Assembly: GCA_012845835.1 (NCBI GenBank)
Contig: JABAKD010000010.1
Location: forward strand, 1,379,001 to 1,443,000
Length of the DNA: 64,000 nucleotides
Direction of reading: 5' to 3'
Source: Undaria pinnatifida
Taxonomy: Eukaryota; Sar; Phaeophyceae; Laminariales; Alariaceae
Shown here in pieces: positions 55,974 through 64,000 of this stretch (positions within the stretch are counted from its first letter, which is position 1; each line of letters starts with the position of its first letter). The notes under the pieces are model-generated. The model worked only from the letters and a program-made list of their open reading frames with translations. It was not told where the DNA came from and searched no databases. A program made the translations under genes and the position numbers.

Positions 55974-58814
55974 TCACGTCAAATTCATCACTATCCCCCG
56001 GTGAAATTCAAACTCCCTCTCAGGTAATGCCTTGGTGAGGAAGTCAGCATGCTGGTACTGCGACGCTACGTGGATAATTTCGACCTCCTTCCTTTCTACC
56101 AGTTCCCTCAAAAAGTGATGCCTCACGTCAATGTGCTTCGAGTTCGAGTTCGAAATCGGGTGCTTTGCGATTTGGATGGCACCCTCGTTATCCTCATACA
56201 TGGCAATACACGGCATCCTTGCCTTCGGCAACATAAAACACCAAACCTGCCTCAAAAATAAAATCTCCTTCCCCATGTCCGACATAGCAACATACTCCGC
56301 CTGAGTAGTCGAGAGAGTCACACACTTCTGCGTATTGGAGTACCACGAAACAGGCCCCCCCGCACACATCACTACCCCCCCGGACACGCTTCTCCTGTCC
56401 GTACTGCGCGAAGCATAGTCGGCATCTGCGAACGAAATCAAACTAATCCCCGTCAACGTCCCCTTCTGAAAGGAAATCCCAAAAGAACTCGTCCTCATTG
56501 CATACCCTAGTATACTACGTGCCGCTTTCCAGTGGATCAGCTTCGGCGCACTGCAATACCTTGCTACTGCCGTCACTGAATTCGCGATATCCGGCCTGGT
56601 CAACAACGCAATCCACAAAAGCGCACCGATCAACTCTCGGAAAGGAAACAAAACATTTGGCTCGTCAACATCAAAATCCCAAAGCCTCCAAGTTGTAGGA
56701 ATCGGAATTGCGTTGCCCCATTCCACACCATATTTCTCTCCCAATTCTTCCGTGTACGTCTGTTGCGAAATAGTCAACCTCCCTGCCTCCCTGTCTCTCT
56801 CGTAATAGCACCCCGAGTACCACTTGAGCTCGCCCAATAACTTAACTGGAACAAGACGTCCGAGATCCTTCCCGAACTGATCACACCTTTCCTTCTTTCC
56901 CACGGCAAAAATATCATCAACATGCACCACTAGGTGCATCACTACTTCCCCCATTTCAACCAAACGAAAAACACACGAATCGGCCAAGCATTGCACAAAC
57001 CCCAAATCCAAAAGACATTTTCTCAGTAACGTATACCACTGTCTAGACGCTTGTCTCAAACCATAAAGACTCTTGCTCCGCTTCACAACCTTCCCTGTCA
57101 ATGAACCACACCCTTCTGGCAATCGCATATAGACATCCTCGGCAAGATCTGCCCTCACAAAAGCCTGGTCTATATCGAAATGGCACAACTCTAGGTCATG
57201 TTCACACGCCAACGCAGCCAACAAACGGACACTGGACGATGCAACAGTAGGCGCGTACAAATCTCCAAAGTCAATGTACTCTCTCTGCATGTCACCCCTA
57301 GCTAAAAGTCTCGCCTTCGCTTTCGTAGGCCAACCAAATTGATCAACCTTCCAATCAAAAATGAGCTTGCTACTGATCACGTTGTCTATTCGTTGCTACT
57401 CGTCAACAATTTCAAACGTGCCTGCTTCAAGCAAACCGAACACTTCACGCTTAGCCGCGTCCATGAACTGTGCGCCATGCTCACCGTCACGTGCCTCCCT
57501 GAACGTCTTTGGTACGCGGAGGTCCTTGGCGTGGCAGAGGGGCATGTCGGGCCGCAGGTGAGAGGGGCGCATCTCGCGAAGAGCTGCGTCGACATCCTCC
57601 CGCGTGGCGAGTCGCGACACAAGGCCGAGCGGCACTCCCCGTCCCGACGGCTCAAGCGACCAATAGTTACCCCCGCTCCCCCCCCCGCCCGTGGTGTCGT
57701 ATGGCGGCGCACCTTTGCTCTCCTCCACGCCCCCCGACCCCGCATGCTGCTTGCCTCCGCCCCCCAGCTCACCAGACCCGTGCCCCTGCAGGAGCATCCG
57801 TTTCGCGTTCAGGGCCCGCCGGTTGGCCAGCAGCGACAGCAGCACATCCTCCCCCGCATGAGATAGGAGTCCTACCCCGTGGTCGAACGACGTCGCCTCC
57901 GGCAGCGGCGTAGAGACCGCTTCTTCCGGCACGCCCGAAAGCTGACGGCCCTCCGACCTGGTCCTTCCCGGCACGCGCTCGTCGCCCCTCTCGCCCAGCA
58001 TCCTCGTTGCATGTGGGGTGAGCGGCGAAGAATATCCTGCGGCGACCGGCGGCGGCTGCCTCCTTCTGTACGTCCGCGGGGCCGGTGTCGCCGCCGGTGA
58101 TGGCGATGACGATGTCGTCGAGCCGGCGTCCTCGATGGAAGAGGGAGACCACTCCGGCATCGGCGAACATGCGGCAGGCGGTGTGAGAGCGCTGGGCGAG
58201 TGCGCAGGGGGCGGACCGGCAACAGCGGACGAAATAGCAGACGGTCCGGGCGGCGGCGAGGTGTGAGCGCTGGGTGAGTGCGCGGACTGCGGTGATGGCG
58301 ATCGCAGCGGTGGTGGCGGCCAGGTGGCTGCTGCAGGCGGTGTACCAGCAGTAGCAGGCGGGTTCGAGCAAGTGGTGTGAGCGCTGGGTGAGTGCGCGGG
58401 CGCCGGACCGGCAGCGGCGGGCGGCATAGCAGTCGGTCCGGGTGGCGGCGAGGTGTGAGCGCTGGGTGAGTGCGCGGGCAGCGGACCGGCAGCGGCGGGC
58501 GGCATAGCAGTCGGTCCGGGCGGCGGCGAGGTGTGAGCGCTGGGTGAGTGCGCGGGCGGCGGACCGGCAGCTGAGGGCGGCATAGCAGTCGGTCCGGGTG
58601 GCGGCGAGGCGTGAGCGCTGGGTGAGTGCGCGGGCAGCGGACCGGCAGCGGCGGGCGGCGTCGAGGCAATCTCGAATGACACCCCCGGCGGCGTGGGCGG
58701 TGCTGGCGCGGAAGGGGCAGTACTGAACCCCCCCCCCCCCGACTGTGGCAGCGGCGCCCATGTAACGTTGCTAGAGTAGCATACGCGCCCTGTGTCATCC
58801 CTGAGTACCTTCAC
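55974..58814 (-). pseudogene. copia-2 polyprotein: linker, reverse transcriptase and RNase H, with one in-frame stop
   Basis: Read from 58814 down. A copia integrase tail-like start (KVLRDDTGRVCYSSNVTWAP) leads into a Pro/Ala/Ser-rich linker made of imperfect 26-residue repeats (PPPGPTAMPPAAAGPLPAHS). A conserved pre-RT segment follows (VPKTFREARDGEHGAQFMDA, GTFEIVDE), then a TAG at 57398-57396. The same frame continues to 55974 with NVISSKLIFDWKVD, FDIDQAFVRADL, LYGLRQASRQW, the catalytic VHVDDI, RNase H (FADADYASRSTDRRSVSGG, SKHIDVRHHFLREL, QHADFLTKAL) and a stop. Apart from the one stop, 468 codons of RT-RNase H are uninterrupted, so this copy is younger than copia-1. Gag, protease and the integrase core are absent. 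Confidence 0.88.
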
Positions 58815-59690
58815 ACAGCAGTCGGCATGGTCAGTACTGCCCCTTCCGCGCCAGCACCGCCCACGCCGCCGGGGGTGTCATTCGAGATTGCCTCGACGCC
58901 GCCCGCCGCTGCCGGTCCGCTGCCCGCGCACTCACCCAGCGCTCACGCCTCGCCGCCACCCGGACCGACTGCTATGCCGCCCTCAGCTGCCGGTCCGCCG
59001 CCCGCGCACTCACCCAGCGCTCACACCTCGCCGCCGCCCGGACCGACTGCTATGCCGCCCGCCGCTGCCGGTCCGCTGCCCGCGCACTCACCCAGCGCTC
59101 ACACCTCGCCGCCACCCGGACCGACTGCTATGCCGCCCGCCACTGCCGGTCCGGCGCCCGCGCACTCACCCAGCGCTCACACCACTTGCTCGAACCCGCC
59201 TGCTACTGCAGGCGGTGTACCAGCAGTAGCAGGCGGGTTCGAGCAAGTGGTGTGAGCGCTGGGTGAGTGCGCGGGCGCCGGACCGGCAGCGGCGGGCGGC
59301 ATAGCAGTCGGTCCGGGTGGCGGCGAGGTGTGAGCGCTGGGTGAGTGCGCGGGCAGCGGACCGGCAGCGGCGGGCGGCATGGCAGTCGGTCCGGGCGGCG
59401 GCGAGGTGTGAGCGCTGGGTGAGTGCGCGGGCGGCGGACCGGCAGCTGAGGGCGGCATAGCAGTCGGTCCGGGTGGCGGCGAGGCGTGAGCGCTGGGTGA
59501 GTGCGCGGGCAGCGGACCGGCAGCGGCGGGCGGCGTCGAGGCAATCTCGAATGACACCCCCGGCGGCGTGGGCGGTGCTGGCGCGGAAGGGGCAGTACTG
59601 AACCCCCCCCCCCCCGACTGTGGCAGCGGCGCCCATGTAACGTTGCTAGAGTAGCATACGCGCCCTGTGTCATCCCTGAGTGCCTTCACA
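58345..59690. repeat. Inverted and direct duplication of the copia-2 linker
   Basis: The linker segment occurs three times in a row: on the minus strand (58814-58345), on the plus strand (58830-59215) and again on the minus strand (59689-59223). The centres are near 58780 (about 100 unpaired bases) and near 59219. Copies are almost identical, including the C/G-run at 58729-58740 and 59605-59615. GC-rich repeats give long false frames in most reading frames. It may be a real fold-back event or an assembly error. Confidence 0.85.
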
Positions 59691-60851
59691 CAGCAGTCGG
59701 CATGGTTGTCGCCCGCGTTTAGAAAGTAGTGTTAAATTAATAGGTGGGGGACACAGAGTGCCCCCTGCAGGTCTGCCAATTGGGTAGGTCCTCGGAGTAC
59801 TCACTTTCGTTCCTTCGTAGAGATGTAGCTTTATTCGTTTCCACCAGAGCCCGGGATAGCTTCTGAGATCGGAGGCGCGTGCCTCCGATCTAATTCCTAA
59901 CTTCCCCGAATATAAACCGCCAACCTTATCATACGAAACCCATCCAAATGATCTCAAATTCGGATACCTACAGGCCTTTCGAGGCCGTATCTTAACACTA
60001 GCCCACCCTGATGAGTCGCATATGCAGAAATATGGGAGATTCGAGGAAACTCCGGTTCTACGAACTAGACCATGAGTCGAAGATGCGGCTCCTCAAACCC
60101 CACTCCCACACCTCTAACCGTCTGGCTATGGAGCCAGGAACACGCGAAGAAAAGCAGTAGAAAGAAAAGCAGACCCTACAGCAAGGCAATAGTCACCCAT
60201 CAAAAACTTGCCGCATGCCGCCGGCGTGGCGGGGGGGCAGAAAAGGCTCTAGAACCTGCCGCATGCCGCCGGTGTGGCGGGGGGGGGGGCAGGAAAGGCT
60301 CTACGGTAAACCAACCACAGAAAAGGTACTATGGCGAGGCGAGCCCTCGTCGATATGGAGGGGAACACAGGCGCTAACACAAGGGAGAAGTCATGCGAAA
60401 AACCTCCCGCGGGCCATCGGCAAGGCGGGGGGTTAGACGAGGAAACGACGAATACCCGGGATGGAAGATGTCAACACCTACAGCCCCGCTAGGGGAGGAA
60501 GTGTTTAGACAAAAAAAATCAGAACAAATACAACACACAAAACATAAAAGATGACACACAGACCCGTACACTGGTCGCCCCCCGGCTCTGGGCTGAGGAG
60601 GGCGTCGGCAGGGCGAATTTGAATGACAAAAAGGCGACAGCCCTGCGCCTCAGATAGCGGCGTTTTACCCGAACCCTGACCCGGCACTGAGCAGGGGGTT
60701 CGGCAGGACAGAAAAGAGAAAAAAAATGGAAAGAACCGCCCCAAAACTCGATGAAGACCCTCAGGACACTACGAACGACCCAAAGACAAAGACGCAAAAC
60801 TCATACCTCAAAAAAATGAAGAACTATCGAGAAGCGGTGGTGGCTTGGAAG
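59691..60851. other. Junction between copia-2 and the gypsy element
   Basis: No gene was recognised. 60207-60245 and 60256-60300 are direct copies of a 45-base segment with GCCGCATGCCGCCGGYGTGG and a G-run. The gypsy reading frame ends at 60852, and its 3' LTR should lie in this stretch, but no terminal pair could be identified. Confidence 0.35.
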
Positions 60852-62783
60852 TCAACTGGCCACGGCCGCGCCTCGAGATTCGTCTACGTTACGTTGGATT
60901 CCCCGAGGAAACGCACTGGCGATGTGAACTTGCAAGCACCAAGAGCCTCGTACGGCTCCCGTTGAAGTCGTGTAGCGCGCCGGGGGAAGAGGGAGTTTAA
61001 TCGGTCCCGGGTCGTCCATAAAGCGGACCAGGTATACCTTGTCCTCAGTAGTGCTCGCGCTGATTTTTCCTAGCCACCATAAACCATCGTCTCCCTTGTA
61101 CCAAAAGTGGGCTCCCTTAAGGAGTACTGTGTCGTGGTAGCGACGGAGCCAATCGGTGCGGGGAACACAGGCGTAGCCCAGCGCTAGGAAACGTTCCCCG
61201 TTGTTGCGGGAGAGCTCACGCTGTGCCGCTCCGATCCGCATTCGGCAGTAAAGGCGGTTGGTTTGGCGGTGCTGGTCCGGGGTTCCGGTCCAATAACGCA
61301 AGATGTGCGAGCGGGAGAGGTGGAGGTCCATTTCCCGCTCCCAGGACGGTTCGGAGAGTCCCGCCCAATGCGTCTTGTATAGCACCGTGATGATGCCACC
61401 TCGCCCCCGTACCGACTGATGACCAGTGATCTGCTCCACCTCCAGCCGTTGGAGGGGAGTCGAAACGTCGTCTTGAGTGACGTGGTACGGCGGGGACGTC
61501 TTGGAAAATTTGTTGAGCACATACTGTGTCAGCCCCGCCGGTAGGTATTTGGGCATGTCCCCGCTATCGTGGGGGTTGGCACAGGGTTTGCAGCGCTCGA
61601 TTGTCACACGCTGACGAGCGTCCGAACCAGGCAGGTCGGAAGGGAGATCCAAATAAAGGAGGTTGCTCCCGAGCGGCGAGCCGTCCGGGGTCTCGGCGGC
61701 GGAGCAGGGACCGACGGCCAGGACCTTGTATGGGCCCGTCCAGTTAAGCGCGAGTTTGGCCTTGAGTACCTTGGCGTCGGTATTCGCCTTCACACCCTGG
61801 CGGATGGTAGAGGCAGAATTGTATACCCATGCCCAACCATCCACAGTGAAATTAGGTGCTGGACGCAGCGCGTCGGCGAGGGCGGAGTTTCTGCGGTCAA
61901 CACGGGAAACGGTGAGGGCGTGGTGTGCGCGGACAATGTCGTTCGCGCGTTTTTGCCGGTCGGTGGCCAAATCGCAATAGGCCAGGAGGTCACGGGCCAG
62001 ACTCTGGTGTCCCACGACACGTTTGCGGTCGAAAATCGTCAGGGGGAGCCGTGGGAGTCTGCCCATGTGGACCTCGTTGGGCGCCAAACCCGTCGCCGCG
62101 CTGACAGAGTTGTTGTAAGCGAATTCGACGTGGGGCAGATGCAAGTCCCAGTCGTCTTGTCGCTCGTTGACGACCATAGCCAGAATTTGTGCCATAGTTT
62201 GATTTACCCGCTCAACGCCCCCGTTACAGTTGGGATGGTAGGAGCTTGTATCATGCTTGTGTACACCTAACAACTGATATACAGCTTGTGAAAGCTTGGA
62301 GCAGAACTGCAGTCCGTTGTCCGAGAGTATGGTGCGCGGGCACCCCCACAAGGGTATGTATTGGTTCACCAGGATATTGGCTGTACCTTCCGCGGTGAAC
62401 TCAGCGGCAGTGACGGGGAACATGTCGGCCCGACGACTGAAGCGATCGGTGAACAGCAGGATGTAGGTGTTGCCTCGTGGTGTGACCGGAAGGGGGCCGA
62501 AGTAGTCAACACTGACGGCGATACCTGGACCTTCCGGCAGAGGCATTGTGATGATGGGCCAGCGGACAGTCAGCCGTGGGGTTATCCGCGCTTGGCACTT
62601 CAAGCAGTGGCGAAGCCACCACCGGGTACACACACTCATGCCAATCCACCAATAAAAACGCTCCAGCATGCGCAACGTGCGCGTGGTGCCAAGGTGGCAG
62701 GAGGCCGTCGAGTGGCAAGCTTGCATGATCCAAGGGCGCATGAGCAGGGGAACGTAGATGCGAACTGGCTCGTCGTTTAGCAA
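60852..62783 (-). CDS. Ty3/gypsy integrase with chromodomain and extra C-terminal domain
   Basis: 643 codons, uninterrupted; the true protein starts upstream. Integrase inserts the element's cDNA into chromosomes. An HHCC zinc finger uses H24, H30, C60 and C63. The catalytic triad is D93 (SVDYFGPLP), D155 (ILSDNGLQF) and E191 (GGVERVNQTM), the DD35E spacing. A chromodomain follows at about 445-500 (YKTHWAGLSEPSWEREMDL), as in chromoviruses, where it directs insertion to marked chromatin. Residues 555-620 form another small, aromatic-rich unit (HFWYKGDDGLWWLGK, YLVRFMDDPGPIKL) that looks like a Tudor- or SH3-type barrel by pattern only. The tail runs 20 more residues to a stop. Confidence 0.9.
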   Translation of the reverse strand: MLNDEPVRIYVPLLMRPWIMQACHSTASCHLGTTRTLRMLERFYWWIGMSVCTRWWLRHCLKCQARITPRLTVRWPIITMPLPEGPGIAVSVDYFGPLPVTPRGNTYILLFTDRFSRRADMFPVTAAEFTAEGTANILVNQYIPLWGCPRTILSDNGLQFCSKLSQAVYQLLGVHKHDTSSYHPNCNGGVERVNQTMAQILAMVVNERQDDWDLHLPHVEFAYNNSVSAATGLAPNEVHMGRLPRLPLTIFDRKRVVGHQSLARDLLAYCDLATDRQKRANDIVRAHHALTVSRVDRRNSALADALRPAPNFTVDGWAWVYNSASTIRQGVKANTDAKVLKAKLALNWTGPYKVLAVGPCSAAETPDGSPLGSNLLYLDLPSDLPGSDARQRVTIERCKPCANPHDSGDMPKYLPAGLTQYVLNKFSKTSPPYHVTQDDVSTPLQRLEVEQITGHQSVRGRGGIITVLYKTHWAGLSEPSWEREMDLHLSRSHILRYWTGTPDQHRQTNRLYCRMRIGAAQRELSRNNGERFLALGYACVPRTDWLRRYHDTVLLKGAHFWYKGDDGLWWLGKISASTTEDKVYLVRFMDDPGPIKLPLPPARYTTSTGAVRGSWCLQVHIASAFPRGIQRNVDESRGAAVAS

Positions 62784-63345
62784 AGCAAGCAGCTCGCCCC
62801 ACAGAGTTCGGTTTGTCGGAGCTTGTTGGCGGTAGTGTCGGGTTACGGACGAGTAGGACGATGTCGTCGTCGGTTGTATGTAGTCGACCCTTACCCGCCA
62901 GCTCCTGGATGTCTGAGAGGGAGGGACGCTTGTGCAAGAGGTAGCACGCCAAAAAGTCGGGCGGCAGGACCGATTGCCGGCCGATAGAAACGTAACGCAT
63001 CATGGCGTGGCACGTCGGCTCAGCGTGCTGCTCTCGCTTCCAATCGTAATGCGAATAACGCGCGACGGAATCAGCGAAACGCAATTCAGCAGCGTTGCGA
63101 AGGGCGTCCGCCCTTGTATATGCGGTCGGCGTGCCACCAGGAGAAGGCGTGAGCCATAAGAGAGGAGTTCCCATATAGGCTCTGCGAGGTCGCGGTCGGA
63201 CGGCTGTGGCACCGTGCGGACCGGCGAGTCGACAAGAGCAGGGGTCGCGGCGGCGACGGGGTCGGCTGCGGCCGTGGAACTCGCGACGGGGTTGTACTTC
63301 GTCCGCAAGATGGCCGAGGGGCCCCGCCGGGCCCGAATCCATAAT
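62784..63345 (-). pseudogene. gypsy polyprotein upstream of the integrase, frameshifted
   Basis: Another minus-strand frame carries text that should join the integrase (ADALRNAAELRFADSVARYS, LPPDFLACYLLHKRPSLSDI, TTDDDIVLLVRN). The frame that precedes the integrase directly reads RHYRQQAPTNRTLWGELLAL. The switch happens near 62830-62860, so the polyprotein appears broken here. Reverse transcriptase and RNase H were not found before the window ends. Confidence 0.55.
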
Positions 63346-64000
63346 CTACAGCGGGAGTGCATTACCCGTTGTTATCGCTGTTCGTCGGCGCGTCGTCGAC
63401 GACGGAGGGGCTGGAGTGCCAAGCATGGCGGAGACGGACACAGTCGAACCGGTGGTCGCGGCGGGGGCCGTCTCCTGTAAAGAACTCCGGGATAGATAAG
63501 TCGGCTGTGCGATGGGCGTCGCTGCAGCCAGGGCTTCTGCGGAGCCCGTGCCGCCCTCGATGGGTATGGCAAAGACCGAAGCGAAAACAGTGTCGGCGGC
63601 AGGTGAAATCGACCCGCGGCCGGTACAGCCTTCGGTAGTGGCGACGGAGGCAGAAACACGAGCGACGAATCTCCCCGGGGAAACAGAAAGGCCGTCAATC
63701 CTTATACGTGGCTCGTGTTTGCGAAAATCGTGAAACGCGGTAGAGGTGAGAGGGAGCCCACCCAAGGCAGCATGTTCAGTGCGGGGCACGAGCCCACCCA
63801 AGACAGTGCTTTCGGCGAGGGGTTCGAGTCCACCCAAAGCAGTGCTTTCCGTGTGGGGCACGAGCCCACCCAAGACAGTGCTTTTGGCGAGGGGCGCGAG
63901 TCCACCCGAACCGACTCCTGGGATCGGCGAGGGGGGAGCGCGCAGCCCGCGGGTCCGTAGGAGGTAGATACCGCTATCTCCAACGGGGTTGAGGCTTGTC
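63346..64000. other. Window end; minisatellite, unit about 36 bp
   Basis: 63755-63905 holds four to five copies of a unit with CCCACCCAAGACAGTGCTTT and GGCGAGGGG. The minus strand reads it as an Ala/Gly/Leu-rich repeat (ESTALGGLEPLA). No gypsy protein text is recognisable in this stretch. Confidence 0.5.

Noticed and set aside
57769-58798. Frames of more than 300 codons overlapping the copia-2 linker
   Set aside because: They are shifted readings of the same GC-rich repeats. Only the frame that continues into reverse transcriptase has conserved text.
58792-59255. Plus-strand Pro-rich protein
   Set aside because: It is the inverted copy of the copia-2 linker, without any further domain.
1-64000. 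CRISPR array, operon or prokaryotic origin
   Set aside because: The tandem arrays lack unique spacers of even length, and the genes have introns; everything points to a eukaryotic nuclear genome.

Overview
This window is nuclear DNA of a eukaryote, most likely a brown alga or a close photosynthetic stramenopile. The reasons are: genes split into many exons by GT-AG introns of about 65 to 2,300 bases; the plastid protein THF1/Psb29 encoded in the nucleus behind a leader with the SALAFVP motif (the ASAFAP-type signal used to enter a secondary red plastid); a RING1-IBR-RING2 ubiquitin ligase; and dense copia, gypsy, TRIM and MITE elements. There are no bacterial operons, Shine-Dalgarno sites or CRISPR. 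Nearly all long open frames away from the genes are noise, because the real genes are chains of short exons. The exon models here were built by hand from splice sites, reading phase and protein family patterns.

Layout. 0-3.4 kb: no gene, repeats only. 3.4-6.8 kb (minus): a multi-exon gene of unknown function. 9.7-15.0 kb (minus), possibly reaching 17.5 kb: an RBR-type E3 ubiquitin ligase gene with satellites in its introns. 18.5-18.9 kb: an intact miniature LTR retrotransposon (family TRIM-A). 22.2-24.5 kb (minus): a flavin reductase-like gene. 25.3-26.1 kb: a second miniature LTR element (TRIM-B), flanked by tRNA-like palindromes. 26.35-33.14 kb: a decayed Ty1/copia element with both LTRs and a 618-base MITE nested in its integrase. 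34.17-42.59 kb (plus): the eight-exon THF1 gene, with a broken extra copy of exon 3 and a TIR element in intron 2. 42.6-53.6 kb: no confident gene; repeats, a second TRIM-A copy and a TIR element. 53.64-53.88 kb (minus): a small secreted peptide gene with a double CX3C motif. 55.2-59.7 kb (minus): a second copia element whose linker region was duplicated and inverted. 60.85-63.3 kb (minus): the 3' part of a Ty3/gypsy element whose integrase carries a chromodomain and a further C-terminal domain.

The host genes look independent of each other. THF1 acts in thylakoid and photosystem II maintenance, the RBR protein in ubiquitination, the flavin reductase-like protein in FMN redox chemistry, and the peptide is probably exported. 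What ties the window together is repeat biology: two miniature LTR families with polypurine tracts and target-site duplications, two to three MITE types, a six-copy dispersed repeat with a G-rich head, and a very over-represented word (TACCAGGTA) that none of these explain.
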